A stretch of 64,000 nucleotides of DNA from an uncultured Lachnospiraceae bacterium (GCA_910577675.1 CAJTOR010000012.1:26620-90619); one strand, 5' to 3'; positions 17,006 to 26,023 are shown, numbered from the stretch's first letter. Numbers and translations are program-made. Notes: a model not told the origin generated them from the sequence alone.

Positions 17006-17929
17006 ATGTACAGGATAGATGAGCAGGAGGAACAAAAGAATGAGCAGGAGTGGCTTGCCCAGGTGGAAAAGGGACTCCAGAAAAAATATCGCAAAACAAT
17101 CTGGTGCCCGTTTGTAAAAGCAATCAACCGATATGAGCTGATTCAGCCGGGCGACCGGATTGCCGTATGTATCTCGGGCGGGAAAGATTCCATGCTGATG
17201 GCGAAACTGTTCCAGATTTTAAAGCGGCACAATAAAATTCCTTTCGAGGTAGTTTTTCTGGTGATGGATCCGGGTTATAGTGCGGCGAACCGCTGTCAGA
17301 TTGAAAAAAATGCAAAGCGGCTTGCCGTGCCGGTTGATATCTTTGAATCCGCCATATTTGAATCCGTTTTCGAGATAGAGAAATCCCCGTGTTACCTGTG
17401 CGCACGTATGCGGCGGGGGTATCTCTACAGCCGGGCAAGGGAACTTGGCTGCAATAAAATTGCGCTCGGGCATCACTATGACGATGTGATAGAAACCATT
17501 TTGATGGGGATGCTCTACGGGGCGCAGATTCAGACAATGATGCCGAAACTGCACAGTACAAATTTTGAAGGGATGGAGCTGATCCGCCCGATGTATATGG
17601 TGCGGGAGGATGATATCAAAGCGTGGCGGGATTATTATGGGCTGCGCTTTTTGCAGTGTGCCTGCAAGTTTACCGAGTGCAACTGCGCCAGGGGCACGGG
17701 CGATACAAATTCAAAGCGCCTTGAGATTAAGGAGCTGATACGGGAATTAAAGAAGAAGAATCAATATGTGGAGGGAAATATTTTTGCCAGCGTGGAAAAT
17801 GTCAACCTAAGTACGGTGATCGCCTACAAGGAGCGGGGTGTGCGGCATAATTTTCTCGAGTGGTATGATGAGTGGTCGTGGGAGGGGGAAGAACAGACAG
17901 AGGGTGCACCGGAAGGAGATACAAAATGA
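17006..17929 (+). CDS. TtcA-family tRNA 2-thiocytidine synthetase-like ATPase
   Basis: PP-loop ATP pyrophosphatase that activates a tRNA base for thiolation. SGGKDSM is the PP-loop (about residue 53), CYLCARMRRGYL the CxxC pair (about residue 130) and LGHHYDDVIET the second conserved block. A further CACKFTECNC cluster near residue 213 may bind the Fe-S cluster of TtcA/TtuA-type enzymes. At 307 aa it matches the clostridial TtcA-like group. Its TGA overlaps the tcdA start (ATGA), so the two tRNA-modification genes are coupled. Confidence is lower for the exact target base. Confidence 0.85.
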   Translation: MYRIDEQEEQKNEQEWLAQVEKGLQKKYRKTIWCPFVKAINRYELIQPGDRIAVCISGGKDSMLMAKLFQILKRHNKIPFEVVFLVMDPGYSAANRCQIEKNAKRLAVPVDIFESAIFESVFEIEKSPCYLCARMRRGYLYSRARELGCNKIALGHHYDDVIETILMGMLYGAQIQTMMPKLHSTNFEGMELIRPMYMVREDDIKAWRDYYGLRFLQCACKFTECNCARGTGDTNSKRLEIKELIRELKKKNQYVEGNIFASVENVNLSTVIAYKERGVRHNFLEWYDEWSWEGEEQTEGAPEGDTK

Positions 17930-18741
17930 GCAAGGAGCAGTTTGCGCGGACGGAAAAATTGCTGGGGAAGGAGGCTGTACAACGCCTTTTCACGGCAAGG
18001 GTGGCGGTGTTCGGTATCGGGGGAGTCGGAGGTTATGCCGTGGAGGCATTGGCGCGCAGCGGGGTCGGTGCGCTTGATTTAGTTGACAGCGATACAGTCT
18101 GTGAATCAAACTTAAACCGGCAGATTATTGCCCTACATAGCACGATTGGCCGCAGTAAGACGGAGGTTATGAGGGAACGTATTTTTGATATTAACCCACA
18201 GATAAATGTAAATGTGTATGATTGCTTTTTCCTGCCACAAAATGCGGGGGAATTCCCTTTTTCCGAATATGATTATGTGGTGGATGCGGTCGATACAGTA
18301 ACCGCAAAGCTGGAGCTTATTCTGCGGGCAAAGGAAGCGGGGGTACCCATTATCAGTTGTATGGGGGCGGGAAATAAACTTGACCCGACACAGTTCAGGG
18401 TTGCGGACATTTATCAGACAAAAATATGCCCGCTCGCAAAAGTGATGCGGAGGGAACTGAAAAAGCGGGGTGTGGAACAGTTAAAGGTCGTATATTCGGA
18501 GGAAGAGCCGGTGGGGGTGGGTGAGGAAAGACCTACAGAGGACTTGGCAACGCGCAAATATATGGAGGATGAGAGCGGGTATCACGGTGACAGGGAAGTG
18601 AAAAAAGGGGAAGTACCACAGGCGGATAGCAGGGAGCGCCGCAGCACACCTGGAAGCATCGCTTTTGTGCCCTCGGTGGCGGGTTTGATCTTGGCGGGGG
18701 AGGTTATTAAGGATATCGCATTTGGCAGGTTTAAAGATTGA
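17926..18741 (+). CDS. tcdA: tRNA threonylcarbamoyladenosine dehydratase (TcdA/CsdL)
   Basis: E1-like enzyme that uses ATP to cyclise t6A37 to ct6A in tRNA. Start at ATG 17926 is set by GGAAGGAG upstream and the ATGA overlap. Motifs: FGIGGVGGYAVEALARSGVG (nucleotide binding, about residue 28), LVDSDTVCESNLNRQ, and VVDAVDTVTAKLEL; C-terminal PGSIAFVPSVAGL. At 271 aa it is usual length, with an inserted polar loop around 205-235. It acts after the Sua5 product, linking this gene functionally to sua5 at 2.4 kb. Confidence 0.92.
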   Translation: MSKEQFARTEKLLGKEAVQRLFTARVAVFGIGGVGGYAVEALARSGVGALDLVDSDTVCESNLNRQIIALHSTIGRSKTEVMRERIFDINPQINVNVYDCFFLPQNAGEFPFSEYDYVVDAVDTVTAKLELILRAKEAGVPIISCMGAGNKLDPTQFRVADIYQTKICPLAKVMRRELKKRGVEQLKVVYSEEEPVGVGEERPTEDLATRKYMEDESGYHGDREVKKGEVPQADSRERRSTPGSIAFVPSVAGLILAGEVIKDIAFGRFKD

Positions 18742-18964
18742 ACGGATCGGGGCGGGGATATAAAAAAATCGTGTTAATATGCCGATATAGTGAGTAAGTC
18801 ATGACACAGGGAATAAGTGGGCGTGAAATTATACAATGTTGAAACAATAAAAAATAGAAGCGGTAAGATGTTGTTTGAGGGGTTGTTTGATAGTGGGGAT
18901 ATTCGGTTATTACTTATAAATCGGGTTTGGGCGGATTTTTTATAGATGACAGGGGGGATTGGTT

Positions 18965-20302
18965 ATGAACGGGGTTGAACTGGGAAATATTTACGGTCAA
19001 ATGGCGGCGGGGCAGCAGAAAAATCGTCCGGAAAGTACAGGGGGTGTCCGAGGGGCGCGGACAATACAGGAAGCATCGGCACGGTATGATCGGGCGGAAG
19101 TGCCAAAATCCGGAAGTGGAAGTGCGGTGTCTTATACCAGAGGTGAGCCAGGTGCAGGAAAAATTAATTATGCGCATATGGGAAGCCGCCCGGCAAATGC
19201 TCATGCGGAAAATCCAGGAAAATTCCATTTTAACCATGCGGGGGGCCATCAGGGTGCAAATAATGTCCCGTGGAACCTGTCCGGAAAAAATAATAACCCG
19301 GATCTGCAAAATCCTGATAAAACCGGGAAAACTGAAAATCCCTTAAAGGAGAGCGGGGCGGGGGGGAAACCTGTTGATGGGGCAAACCAGAATAACCGGA
19401 ATAATGTAAATAATTTAAATTCCCAGTCCACCCGCACCGGCATTGTGGCGAATGGTGTGGGTCAGGCAAATAATTTAAGCATGGTTGACCGACAGCGCCT
19501 TGCGCGGCAGAAAAAGGAAAAAGCAAAAGCCAAAAAGAAAAATCTTAATTATAACCGCCGCGAAGTATCCGCCCAGGTTCTTCGCGCGAGCAAGCTTGGC
19601 ATGGCAGCCAAGGCGCTTGCCACGGCGCGCACCAAGGCAAGTTCGCTGCGTCGTCTAGTCGGGACGGGTCAGTATGATGAAAATGAGCTTAGAATTGCGA
19701 TTGCCCATGCCGAGAGTATCGTGAAAACGGCGAAAAAGAAACTTGGAAACTTAAAGGAAGAACAGATTAAGGAGAAGCGCGTATCAAGGGAAAAACAGGC
19801 GAATGAGCTGAAAAAGCAGGTGAAACGGCAGCGTGTCCGCGCAAAGCGCCAGCAGATAAAGCGCGAACTTGCCGCCCAGAAAAATCATGTAGAGCAGCAG
19901 ATGAAAGCGAAGGAAATGCGCTGCAAGCGCTTAAAACGCAGGCATCGCGGCGAGGAATTAGCGGATGTTGCAAAGGCAGATTTAAAATATATCAAGGACT
20001 TACAGCAGTACCGCCGCTATGGGGATGCGGGCAACAGCAGCTGGAGTGTTGATACGACTGGCACGGCGGCACTTGAAATCGGGGATACTGCCATGCGGTT
20101 AAGCGATCTGGAACGCGCGGAGCAGGCGCTAAAGTATGAGGAACAGCAGATGGGGCAGGATAATGCTGCTTTCTCGGGCAGTTCGGCTTCGGGCACCATT
20201 GATTTTTCCGTAGGAGATTCTTCGGGGCAGATTAGTTCTTCCGGTGACAGCGTGGCAGCGGATGTCGCCGCGGTCGGCGTGGCGGTGGATGTTTCGCTGT
20301 GA
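18965..20302 (+). CDS. Coiled-coil, Lys/Arg/Gln-rich protein of unknown function
   Basis: A 445-aa protein starting at ATG 18965, 7 nt after AGGGGGG. Residues 1-170 are Gly/Asn/Gln-rich and probably disordered. Residues 175-350 are extremely basic and form a long predicted coiled coil (KEKAKAKKKN, then repeated KRQRVRAKRQQIK-type heptads). The C-terminus turns acidic/serine-rich and ends hydrophobic (VAAVGVAVDVSL). No signal peptide or enzyme motif is seen. The basic helix suggests nucleic-acid or wall-polymer binding, but this is inference. I do not recognise the family. Confidence 0.65.
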   Translation: MNGVELGNIYGQMAAGQQKNRPESTGGVRGARTIQEASARYDRAEVPKSGSGSAVSYTRGEPGAGKINYAHMGSRPANAHAENPGKFHFNHAGGHQGANNVPWNLSGKNNNPDLQNPDKTGKTENPLKESGAGGKPVDGANQNNRNNVNNLNSQSTRTGIVANGVGQANNLSMVDRQRLARQKKEKAKAKKKNLNYNRREVSAQVLRASKLGMAAKALATARTKASSLRRLVGTGQYDENELRIAIAHAESIVKTAKKKLGNLKEEQIKEKRVSREKQANELKKQVKRQRVRAKRQQIKRELAAQKNHVEQQMKAKEMRCKRLKRRHRGEELADVAKADLKYIKDLQQYRRYGDAGNSSWSVDTTGTAALEIGDTAMRLSDLERAEQALKYEEQQMGQDNAAFSGSSASGTIDFSVGDSSGQISSSGDSVAADVAAVGVAVDVSL

Positions 20303-20654
20303 CAGGATAGACTGGCGGACAGCATGAGGCGTAAATGTCAATAATAAAGATCCGGCGCATCGATCACAATGCGCAGGGGGAAAGCACTTTGTATGAGTTG
20401 ACGCAAAAATCGGTCAAAAACATACACGAAAGAATTCGTCCGGACGGGCCGGTGGCGGTTCACTTGCCTTTCTGGACGATTTTGTGCGTTCCGAGGCAGA
20501 ATTTTTCCGCGCTGCCGAACCGGAAGGGGGCGCGGGGAAGTGTTGATGGTTGGCTGCAAAAGTTAAAATGGGAACATACTTACAATTGAATAGATATTTG
20601 ATATGCAAGAAACCAGATTCAATAAAAAAGCATACAAAAAATTTGGAGGGAATT
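20303..20654. other. Intergenic stretch, no supported gene
   Basis: About 350 bp between the coiled-coil gene and the MATE exporter. An 84-codon frame exists at 20335-20589 but has no ribosome binding site and no family resemblance. I see no clear terminator or RNA gene. Confidence 0.5.
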
Positions 20655-22010
20655 ATGCAGAATACAAGTGGAACAAAAATTATGACGGAAGGGAAAGTAA
20701 AGAAATTGATTCTCCAGTTTGCAATCCCCATTTTTTTCAGCCAGCTTTTCCAGCAGCTATACAATACTGCGGACTCGCTGATTGTTGGGCGATATCTCGG
20801 GAAAGGACCGCTGGCAGCAGTCAGTTCCTCGGGACCGCTTATTTTTTTGCTGGTCAGTTTTTTTACCGGGACAGCGGCGGGTGCTGGCGTTGTGATCTCG
20901 CGCTATTTCGGGGCGAAGGATGAGGAGCGCGTCGGGCGCGCAGTACATACGAACGTTGCCTTTGGTCTGGTGGCGGGACTTGTTGTAACTGTGATCGGTG
21001 TGGCTTTTACACCGGCGATCCTGAAAATAATGAAGACCGACCCTTCCGTGCTGCCGGATTCCATCGCGTATTTTAGATATTATTTCCTCGGGGTGCTGGC
21101 AAATGTTATGTATAATATTTTTACCAGTATTATGAATGCGGTTGGTGACAGCCGCAGACCGATGGTTTACCTGATTTTTTCGTCGGTTTTAAATATTCTT
21201 CTCGATTTGCTTTTTATCGGCGTGTTCCATTTGGGCGTTGCCTGGGCGGCGATCGCAACAACCATCTCACAGCTTGTAAGTGCCCTGCTTTGTTTGAAGC
21301 GCCTGCTCAAAAAAGGGACGGTCTATCAGGTTTCGTTTGGCAAGGTGCGCTTCCACCGCGATATGCTGCAGGAAATTTTAAAATATGGCTTGCCGACAGG
21401 GGTACAGAATTCCGTGATTGGTCTTGCCAATGTTATTTTGCAGTCCAATATCAACTCGTTTGGGGAGGACGCGATGGCGGGATACGGTTCTTACGTAAAA
21501 CTTGAAGGCTTTGCTTTCCTGCCGATCACCTGTTTTTCTATGGCAATGACCACTTTTATCGGGCAGAACCTTGGCGCGGGTCAGTATGACAGGGCGAAGG
21601 AAGGGGCGAGATTTGGCATTGTGATGTCGCTTTTGCTGGCGGAAACGATAGGTTTAATAATGTTTCTTTTTGTGCCTTCGCTGATTAAAATGTTTAATGC
21701 GGACCCGGAGGTGGTGCGTCTTGGAACCAGGCAGGGGCGCACGGAGGCGCTGTTTTATTTCCTGCTCGCATTCTCACATATTATTGCGGGCATTTGTCGG
21801 GGTGCTGGAAAGAGTATTGTGCCAATGATAATTATGCTCTCGGTCTGGTGTGTTTTCCGCATTTTGTATATCACTGTAATGATGCATTTTGTACATGATA
21901 TCGGGCTGATTTACTGGGCATATCCGCTGACCTGGGGAATCAGTTCGGTGATTTATCTGTTTTATTATCTGAAATCGGACTGGGTGCATGGGTATGGGCG
22001 AAGTGCATAG
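20655..22010 (+). CDS. MATE family efflux transporter
   Basis: Twelve-helix Na+ or H+ coupled drug exporter, 451 aa, two MatE repeats. Start at 20655 follows GGAGGG by 4-5 nt; the longer frame is unsupported. Family features are the first-helix PIFFSQLFQQLYNTADSLIVGRYLG, a mid-repeat NAVGDSRRPMVYLI, and GYGSYVKLEGFAFLPI, characteristic of the clostridial DinF/NorM-like branch. The last codons belong to the first unit of a downstream 66-bp tandem repeat, so the C-terminus (GYGRSA) may have been set by repeat insertion. Confidence 0.93.
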   Translation: MQNTSGTKIMTEGKVKKLILQFAIPIFFSQLFQQLYNTADSLIVGRYLGKGPLAAVSSSGPLIFLLVSFFTGTAAGAGVVISRYFGAKDEERVGRAVHTNVAFGLVAGLVVTVIGVAFTPAILKIMKTDPSVLPDSIAYFRYYFLGVLANVMYNIFTSIMNAVGDSRRPMVYLIFSSVLNILLDLLFIGVFHLGVAWAAIATTISQLVSALLCLKRLLKKGTVYQVSFGKVRFHRDMLQEILKYGLPTGVQNSVIGLANVILQSNINSFGEDAMAGYGSYVKLEGFAFLPITCFSMAMTTFIGQNLGAGQYDRAKEGARFGIVMSLLLAETIGLIMFLFVPSLIKMFNADPEVVRLGTRQGRTEALFYFLLAFSHIIAGICRGAGKSIVPMIIMLSVWCVFRILYITVMMHFVHDIGLIYWAYPLTWGISSVIYLFYYLKSDWVHGYGRSA

Positions 22011-22157
22011 GAACAGGGTGAGGGAGAGTGGAAGGTGGATGGCATTTAATGTGTGGGTGTAAGGTTCAGTACATAGGGATGAGGGTGGGAGGGGAGTGGA
22101 AGTGGATGGTATTTAATGTATGGGTATGTGCGCAGTGCACAGGGATGAGGGGCGTGA
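21990..22157 (+). repeat. Tandem repeat of ~66 bp overlapping the MATE stop codon
   Basis: About 2.5 copies starting near 21990, 22055 and 22122. The unit includes GGGTATGGGCGAAGTGCATAG, a purine-rich GTGGAAGTGGATGG and ATTTAATGTATG. The first unit supplies the last MATE codons and stop. Confidence 0.75.
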
Positions 22158-22170
22158 CATGAAAGAGTAT

Positions 22171-22207
22171 GGGGGTGCAGTTATTTGCTGCAACCCCGCT
22201 GTTTTTC
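22171..22207 (+). terminator. Probable terminator after the MATE gene
   Basis: GGGGTGCAG-ttattt-GCTGCAACCCC with a bulge, then CTGTTTTTCTG. Confidence 0.7.
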
Positions 22208-22268
22208 TGATTGTTATGAGTTTCTGATAATGTTAATTTTTTGTTTATGTTTTTTTCCAATGTTGACT

Positions 22269-23135
22269 TTACGCATGTGCTAATGACGGTATCCTGAGTT
22301 TCTCTTTAAGGAATATATCAGTTTTGTTTCCGCGGATAAAAAAGGTACAGTCTTCGGTGAACAATTTTTCTCCCTCAAAACCATCTTCCTGTTCTGGGAC
22401 AAAACCGAGCGATACCTTCCAAGCGCTTTTGCCAAAGAGTGGTATGATCTCGTTAAGACGGCGGAGTGTGCTGGAAAATACATTGTGGAGGAAAATATTT
22501 CCAGTTTTGAATTCCGCAATCACGTATGTATCGCTGTCCTTGTGATAATATACATCTTCCTGCATAAATTTTGTAACATAAAACAGGATTAATTGCGCGT
22601 TTTCCGTAAGGTCTAGTCTGCCATGGAATACATTGCGCTCCATCGCGGATGTAAGGGATTCCCAGGCGTTTTTACTATACATCGGAATTCTTTCAAACTG
22701 GCATTTCCCGGTGGCTTTAAATTGTTTTGAATACAGGTATTCTGATGCCTTCTGAAATCCGAATTTTGGATAAAAATCGAGCACACTGTCATTGGCAAAA
22801 AGATAGATTCCATCCGAGCTTCCACTGTAATCTGCATCAATTGCTGCCATAATTTCCCTAATTAGCCCCTGTCTGCGAAAATCTTCTTTTGTCATAACCG
22901 TTCCGAGCTGGAGGAAATGTTTTATTTCGCCGTCAAATATCATATTGGTTTGATTCACGGATACATTGGCGATTACCTCGCCGTCTTTTACAATAGAATG
23001 CGGATTGTATCTGTTTGTCCAGAGCCCATTCTGGTACCAGTCTTCAAAATCCAGACTGAAAGTATTTTTTGCCAGTTCATTGAAACTCTGGCGAAGTAAA
23101 GTATCGTCGCGGTAATCTTTCTTTATTTCATACAT
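22269..23135 (-). CDS. GNAT family N-acetyltransferase
   Basis: An acetyl-CoA dependent acyltransferase of 288 aa. The acetyl-CoA pyrophosphate loop is RRQGLIREIM (about residue 89), preceded by LGTVMTKEDF (beta4) and followed by YLFANDSVLDFYPKFGFQKASEY. The length and C-terminal half resemble the Eis-like or two-domain GNAT proteins of Clostridia. The substrate is unknown. AAAGGAG lies 9 nt before the ATG. Minus strand, convergent with the MATE gene, same strand as the kinase-like gene upstream. Confidence 0.87.
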   Translation of the reverse strand: MYEIKKDYRDDTLLRQSFNELAKNTFSLDFEDWYQNGLWTNRYNPHSIVKDGEVIANVSVNQTNMIFDGEIKHFLQLGTVMTKEDFRRQGLIREIMAAIDADYSGSSDGIYLFANDSVLDFYPKFGFQKASEYLYSKQFKATGKCQFERIPMYSKNAWESLTSAMERNVFHGRLDLTENAQLILFYVTKFMQEDVYYHKDSDTYVIAEFKTGNIFLHNVFSSTLRRLNEIIPLFGKSAWKVSLGFVPEQEDGFEGEKLFTEDCTFFIRGNKTDIFLKEKLRIPSLAHA

Positions 23136-23290
23136 TGGGGGATACTCCTTTCTTAATAAGGGTTCATTCGGGCGTTTGCGAAACTATGCAACAACCATGA
23201 ATGCTGGTTTTTTCAGCATCTTATTTTCGTCACCATAATTTGAATCTTTCTTTTGACTTGCAAAGGCTTAAACTCCCCGGGATGTGAATA

Positions 23291-23324
23291 GCGCGGACAG
23301 AATCTTTTCGGGTACTGTCCGCGC
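23291..23324. other. Stem-loop downstream of the kinase-like gene
   Basis: GCGCGGACAG...CTGTCCGCGC, a perfect 10-bp stem 20 bp past the kinase stop on the minus strand. No T run follows on either strand, so terminator or processing hairpin is uncertain. Confidence 0.55.
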
Positions 23325-23344
23325 ATATGCTGTATCGGAAATAT

Positions 23345-23890
23345 TTAGTGTTTTGAATCCACATACTGCAAAAATTCCGGCGTTTTTGACCAGTATTTTA
23401 CACCCCAGTTCTCGAAATTCCATTCATCCATATAATCGTTGCACTCAAAATCAATATAGTGAATCAGGTTGTCTTTTACAACGAAATTCGTTGGAAAGTA
23501 GTCAATGTTCGTGTTTTTTGCATATAGTTTAACGCACATTTCATGTATCTGTTCGAGATATTCCGGCTGCATCCGGTCGCGGAGCACCAGGTCATAAATG
23601 GTATCCCCTTCAATATATTCCTTTATAATACGCTCCTGTTTAAAATCCACGTCAAGCAGCTTAGGAATGCGGATTCCAACTCTGGAAAGTCGGTGATAGT
23701 CGGCAATCTCCGCTTCGATTTTATTTCCAAAGCGGTAGTAATCGCAGGGTTCATGGTGGATTTGTTTTAGGACGAACTGACCGTTTTTGCCCTCTGCAAG
23801 ATAGGAGTAGCCGCCTTTTCCCCTGCCAAGAAGCCGGGTTAAAGTGTATTCGGCATTGTTTACGGATACTTTTTCACTTATGTTTAACAT
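23345..23890 (-). CDS. Small protein-kinase-like protein
   Basis: At 181 aa this is a minimal kinase-like fold. Visible elements are a Gly-rich loop LLGRGKGGYSYLAE (about residue 20), a VAIK-type Lys in FVLKQI, IKEYIEGDTIYDLV, a catalytic-loop analogue NIDYFPTNFVV (Asp then Asn) and IDFECND replacing DFG. Similar small proteins are related to Bud32/RIO-like or aminoglycoside-phosphotransferase-like kinases. ATG 23890 follows GGAGGAGG by 7 nt, so the longer frame upstream is not used. Substrate unknown. Confidence 0.75.
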   Translation of the reverse strand: MLNISEKVSVNNAEYTLTRLLGRGKGGYSYLAEGKNGQFVLKQIHHEPCDYYRFGNKIEAEIADYHRLSRVGIRIPKLLDVDFKQERIIKEYIEGDTIYDLVLRDRMQPEYLEQIHEMCVKLYAKNTNIDYFPTNFVVKDNLIHYIDFECNDYMDEWNFENWGVKYWSKTPEFLQYVDSKH

Positions 23891-24197
23891 AGTTATTCCT
23901 CCTCCGGTCTTAATCCATTTTTTCCACCACCCATTGTGCGGAGGATAAGGGAGATATGTGGTCTGCCCCGTATGCGCAGGTACTCGATGGAAAGGCTGTA
24001 AAGCTTGTTTGGAGCCTGTGCATGGGTAAAAAATTGATCTCCAGTGTGGGCAGACCTTGGAATGTAGCGGTGGTTTCACATATCAATGGATTATTGTTTG
24101 TGTGATTTGATATACCAATATTTTCTTTAATACAGGTAGGTATACCATCTCAATTGTATACCGGTAGATTGACAGGTCAGTTCGTTTGTTCTACCTG

Positions 24198-24593
24198 TTA
24201 TTTCTGGCTTAAAAACGTTCCCAGTTTCTTGTCTTCCGTAGTGATATGTGTAATCAGGAGGCGGATATGCTTGTTTAAATTTACAAGTTCCGAAATTGTA
24301 GAACCGGAATCCGCGATTCTCGATGTAATTTCCAGCAGTGTCTTCTTGTAGTTTTCATGGAATAGCCTGTGTGCTACAATTCCCGGATAACCATATTGTG
24401 TTTGGAGTTGTTCTTCGTGTGAAAAATGTTGTTGCACATAATTGTTGAGGAATTTAATGGTTTCCTCCATAGAAGAACGTCCCTTTCTATTATTGCAGGC
24501 TTCCAGCAGCTTATTTACTGCCTGGATGAGTTCTTGGTGCTCCTTGTCTATAATAGCATTTCCTGTTTTCATTTTTTCATTGAATTCGTACAT
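24198..24593 (-). CDS. Bacteriohemerythrin
   Basis: Di-iron O2-binding protein of 131 aa, a four-helix bundle. Ligand pattern is complete: IIDKEHQEL (first His), HFSHEEQL (His, Glu), HRLFHENY (two His) and LITHITTEDKKL (His, Asp). In anaerobes these proteins bind or sense oxygen, NO or store iron. It is 2 nt downstream of the NifX-like gene on the same strand, so the two are cotranscribed; this pairing points to metal or oxidative stress handling. Confidence 0.95.
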   Translation of the reverse strand: MYEFNEKMKTGNAIIDKEHQELIQAVNKLLEACNNRKGRSSMEETIKFLNNYVQQHFSHEEQLQTQYGYPGIVAHRLFHENYKKTLLEITSRIADSGSTISELVNLNKHIRLLITHITTEDKKLGTFLSQK

Positions 24594-24595
24594 GA

Positions 24596-24988
24596 TTATT
24601 TACATCCTCCATCTTTTTCCTTACAATAATGGTTTTCACCGTGATGTTCGTGATTGTGATGGTCACATGAAAAATTCGGATTGGTGGCAAGATTTCCGGC
24701 GAGCAGGGATTCCACTGCTTTATCCGCATTGCCGGATGCACCGCCGTAAATTTTTATCCCGGCATCCGAGAGTGCCGCCTGTGCGCCCGCGCCAATACCG
24801 CCGCAGATCAGCACATCCACTTTTAGCGAGGAGAGAAAGCCTGCCAGGGCACAGTGGCCGCTTCCGGCAGTGCTAAAAACCTGCGTGCATGTGATCTGCC
24901 CGTCCTGGGTGTCGAATATTTTAAAGTATTCGGTATGCCCAAAATGCTGGAAAATATTTCCGTTTTCGTAGGTGGCAGCAATTTTCAT
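24596..24988 (-). CDS. NifX/NifB-type iron-molybdenum cofactor-binding protein
   Basis: Dinitrogenase iron-molybdenum cofactor-binding fold, 130 aa. It starts MKIAATYENGNIFQHFGHTEYFKIFD and has LICGGIGAGAQAAL and GIKIYGGASGNADKAVE, hallmarks of the family. A Cys/His-rich tail (CDHHNHEHHGENHYC) suggests metal binding. No nif genes are near, so a role in Fe-S or metal trafficking is more likely than nitrogen fixation. It lies just upstream of bacteriohemerythrin. Confidence 0.92.
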   Translation of the reverse strand: MKIAATYENGNIFQHFGHTEYFKIFDTQDGQITCTQVFSTAGSGHCALAGFLSSLKVDVLICGGIGAGAQAALSDAGIKIYGGASGNADKAVESLLAGNLATNPNFSCDHHNHEHHGENHYCKEKDGGCK

Positions 24989-25038
24989 AGTATTGTCTTC
25001 CTTCCTTTCCGGCTCATAGTAGCAGCTAATCAGTCCAC

Positions 25039-25054
25039 CTGGCAGATCTGCCAG
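25039..25054. promoter_or_regulatory. Perfect 16-bp palindrome upstream of the NifX-like/hemerythrin operon
   Basis: CTGGCAGATCTGCCAG, 50 bp ahead of the NifX-like start on the minus strand, where an operator or 5' hairpin could sit. Confidence 0.45.
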
Positions 25055-25182
25055 TTTATCCGGAACCTCGTTTAGATGGCGGATGAAATTTCCAGCGGAC
25101 TGTTACCTGATTATAAACTTTCTTTTAGTTTGTATTTGTTTGGTTGAAAGTTAAGTGGGCCTTGTTATGTAACCAGTTATGT

Positions 25183-25214
25183 TTTCCGGTGTATCTATTA
25201 TGATACACCGGAAA
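25183..25214. promoter_or_regulatory. 13-bp perfect inverted repeat in the 25-kb intergenic region
   Basis: TTTCCGGTGTATC-tattat-GATACACCGGAAA. The 24989-25502 gap has no gene. This repeat lacks a long T run, so it may be an operator or weak bidirectional terminator. Confidence 0.5.
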
Positions 25215-25502
25215 GATATGGAAGTCAAGATGGGATTGGGGGAGGGAAAAGATTTTTTTAGGGTGGCTTTATTGCGGATGGCAGTGCTATTTCCACGGAG
25301 TTTTTCACGGTAGTTGCTCTGCTTATTAGCATTGTTACGGGAAATATGCTATTTTGTCGAAATTAGTATATATTCCGTAAACGACATAGATTTTTAAAGT
25401 ATATAAGAATAAAATATATACATAAAATCTGGCAGCAGGTAATAAGCCATCCTGCAATGAGATTTATTGATAGAATCTATGTATTCCAATTAAGGAGGAT
25501 AT

Positions 25503-25994
25503 ATGGGGGATGTGAAACAGATATGGATAAATAAAATATATATAGCAAAAATTACAACTGCCATATTAAGCGGGTTGTATGCCTTTTTGGGATTTGTTGC
25601 AATATGGGTTCCGTTTGGTGAAATATTATCCGATGCGCTGAGTATTTGGGTAAAAATAGTTATCAGCTTGGGTATTCTGGTAGGTGCATGGTGTATATGT
25701 TTTATCATGGTTGGTTGTTTTTTAAAAAGAAAAAAGAGGTTTGAGATTATTTCAGTTAATAATGGAAAAAAATTATATTTGCAATATGGGGATTTATTTA
25801 ATGAAAATGAAGTTATTCATCCAAAAGAGCGCAGGAATATAGTGATTCCTGTAAACAGGTGTTTTGATACGATTGTAGATAATCATATTGTTTCGGAGCA
25901 GTCGCTTCACGGAATGGCTCTAAAAAGACTTTACAACCAAAACAGATATAGCAGCGAAACACTGGATATAGAAATAAAACAGTTTTCAGGATAA
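25503..25994 (+). CDS. Two-TM protein with shortened Macro domain (ThsA/DUF6430-like)
   Basis: Residues 15-37 and 50-75 are two membrane helices. From about residue 83 the sequence matches the start of the ThsA_Macro (former DUF6430) domain: KLYLQYGDLFNE, RRNIVIPVNRCFDTIVDN and SEQSLHGMALKRLY. TM-Macro proteins serve as the effector of type II Thoeris systems, opened by a TIR-made ADP-ribose signal. Here the frame stops after 163 aa, whereas such proteins are usually roughly 100 residues longer, so the Macro domain seems cut. AAGGAGG is 5 nt before ATG. A TIR gene follows 30 nt later, fitting Thoeris organisation. Confidence 0.65.
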   Translation: MGDVKQIWINKIYIAKITTAILSGLYAFLGFVAIWVPFGEILSDALSIWVKIVISLGILVGAWCICFIMVGCFLKRKKRFEIISVNNGKKLYLQYGDLFNENEVIHPKERRNIVIPVNRCFDTIVDNHIVSEQSLHGMALKRLYNQNRYSSETLDIEIKQFSG

Positions 25995-26023
25995 AAAAAT
26001 ATATTTTAACAAGGAGGACATTT

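Noticed and set aside
20335..20589. 84-codon plus-strand frame before the MATE gene
   Set aside because: No ribosome site, no recognisable motif, overlaps the likely MATE promoter region.
24596..24988. Nitrogenase maturation role for the NifX-like protein
   Set aside because: No nif or molybdenum-cofactor genes are in the window; isolated family members are common in non-fixing anaerobes.
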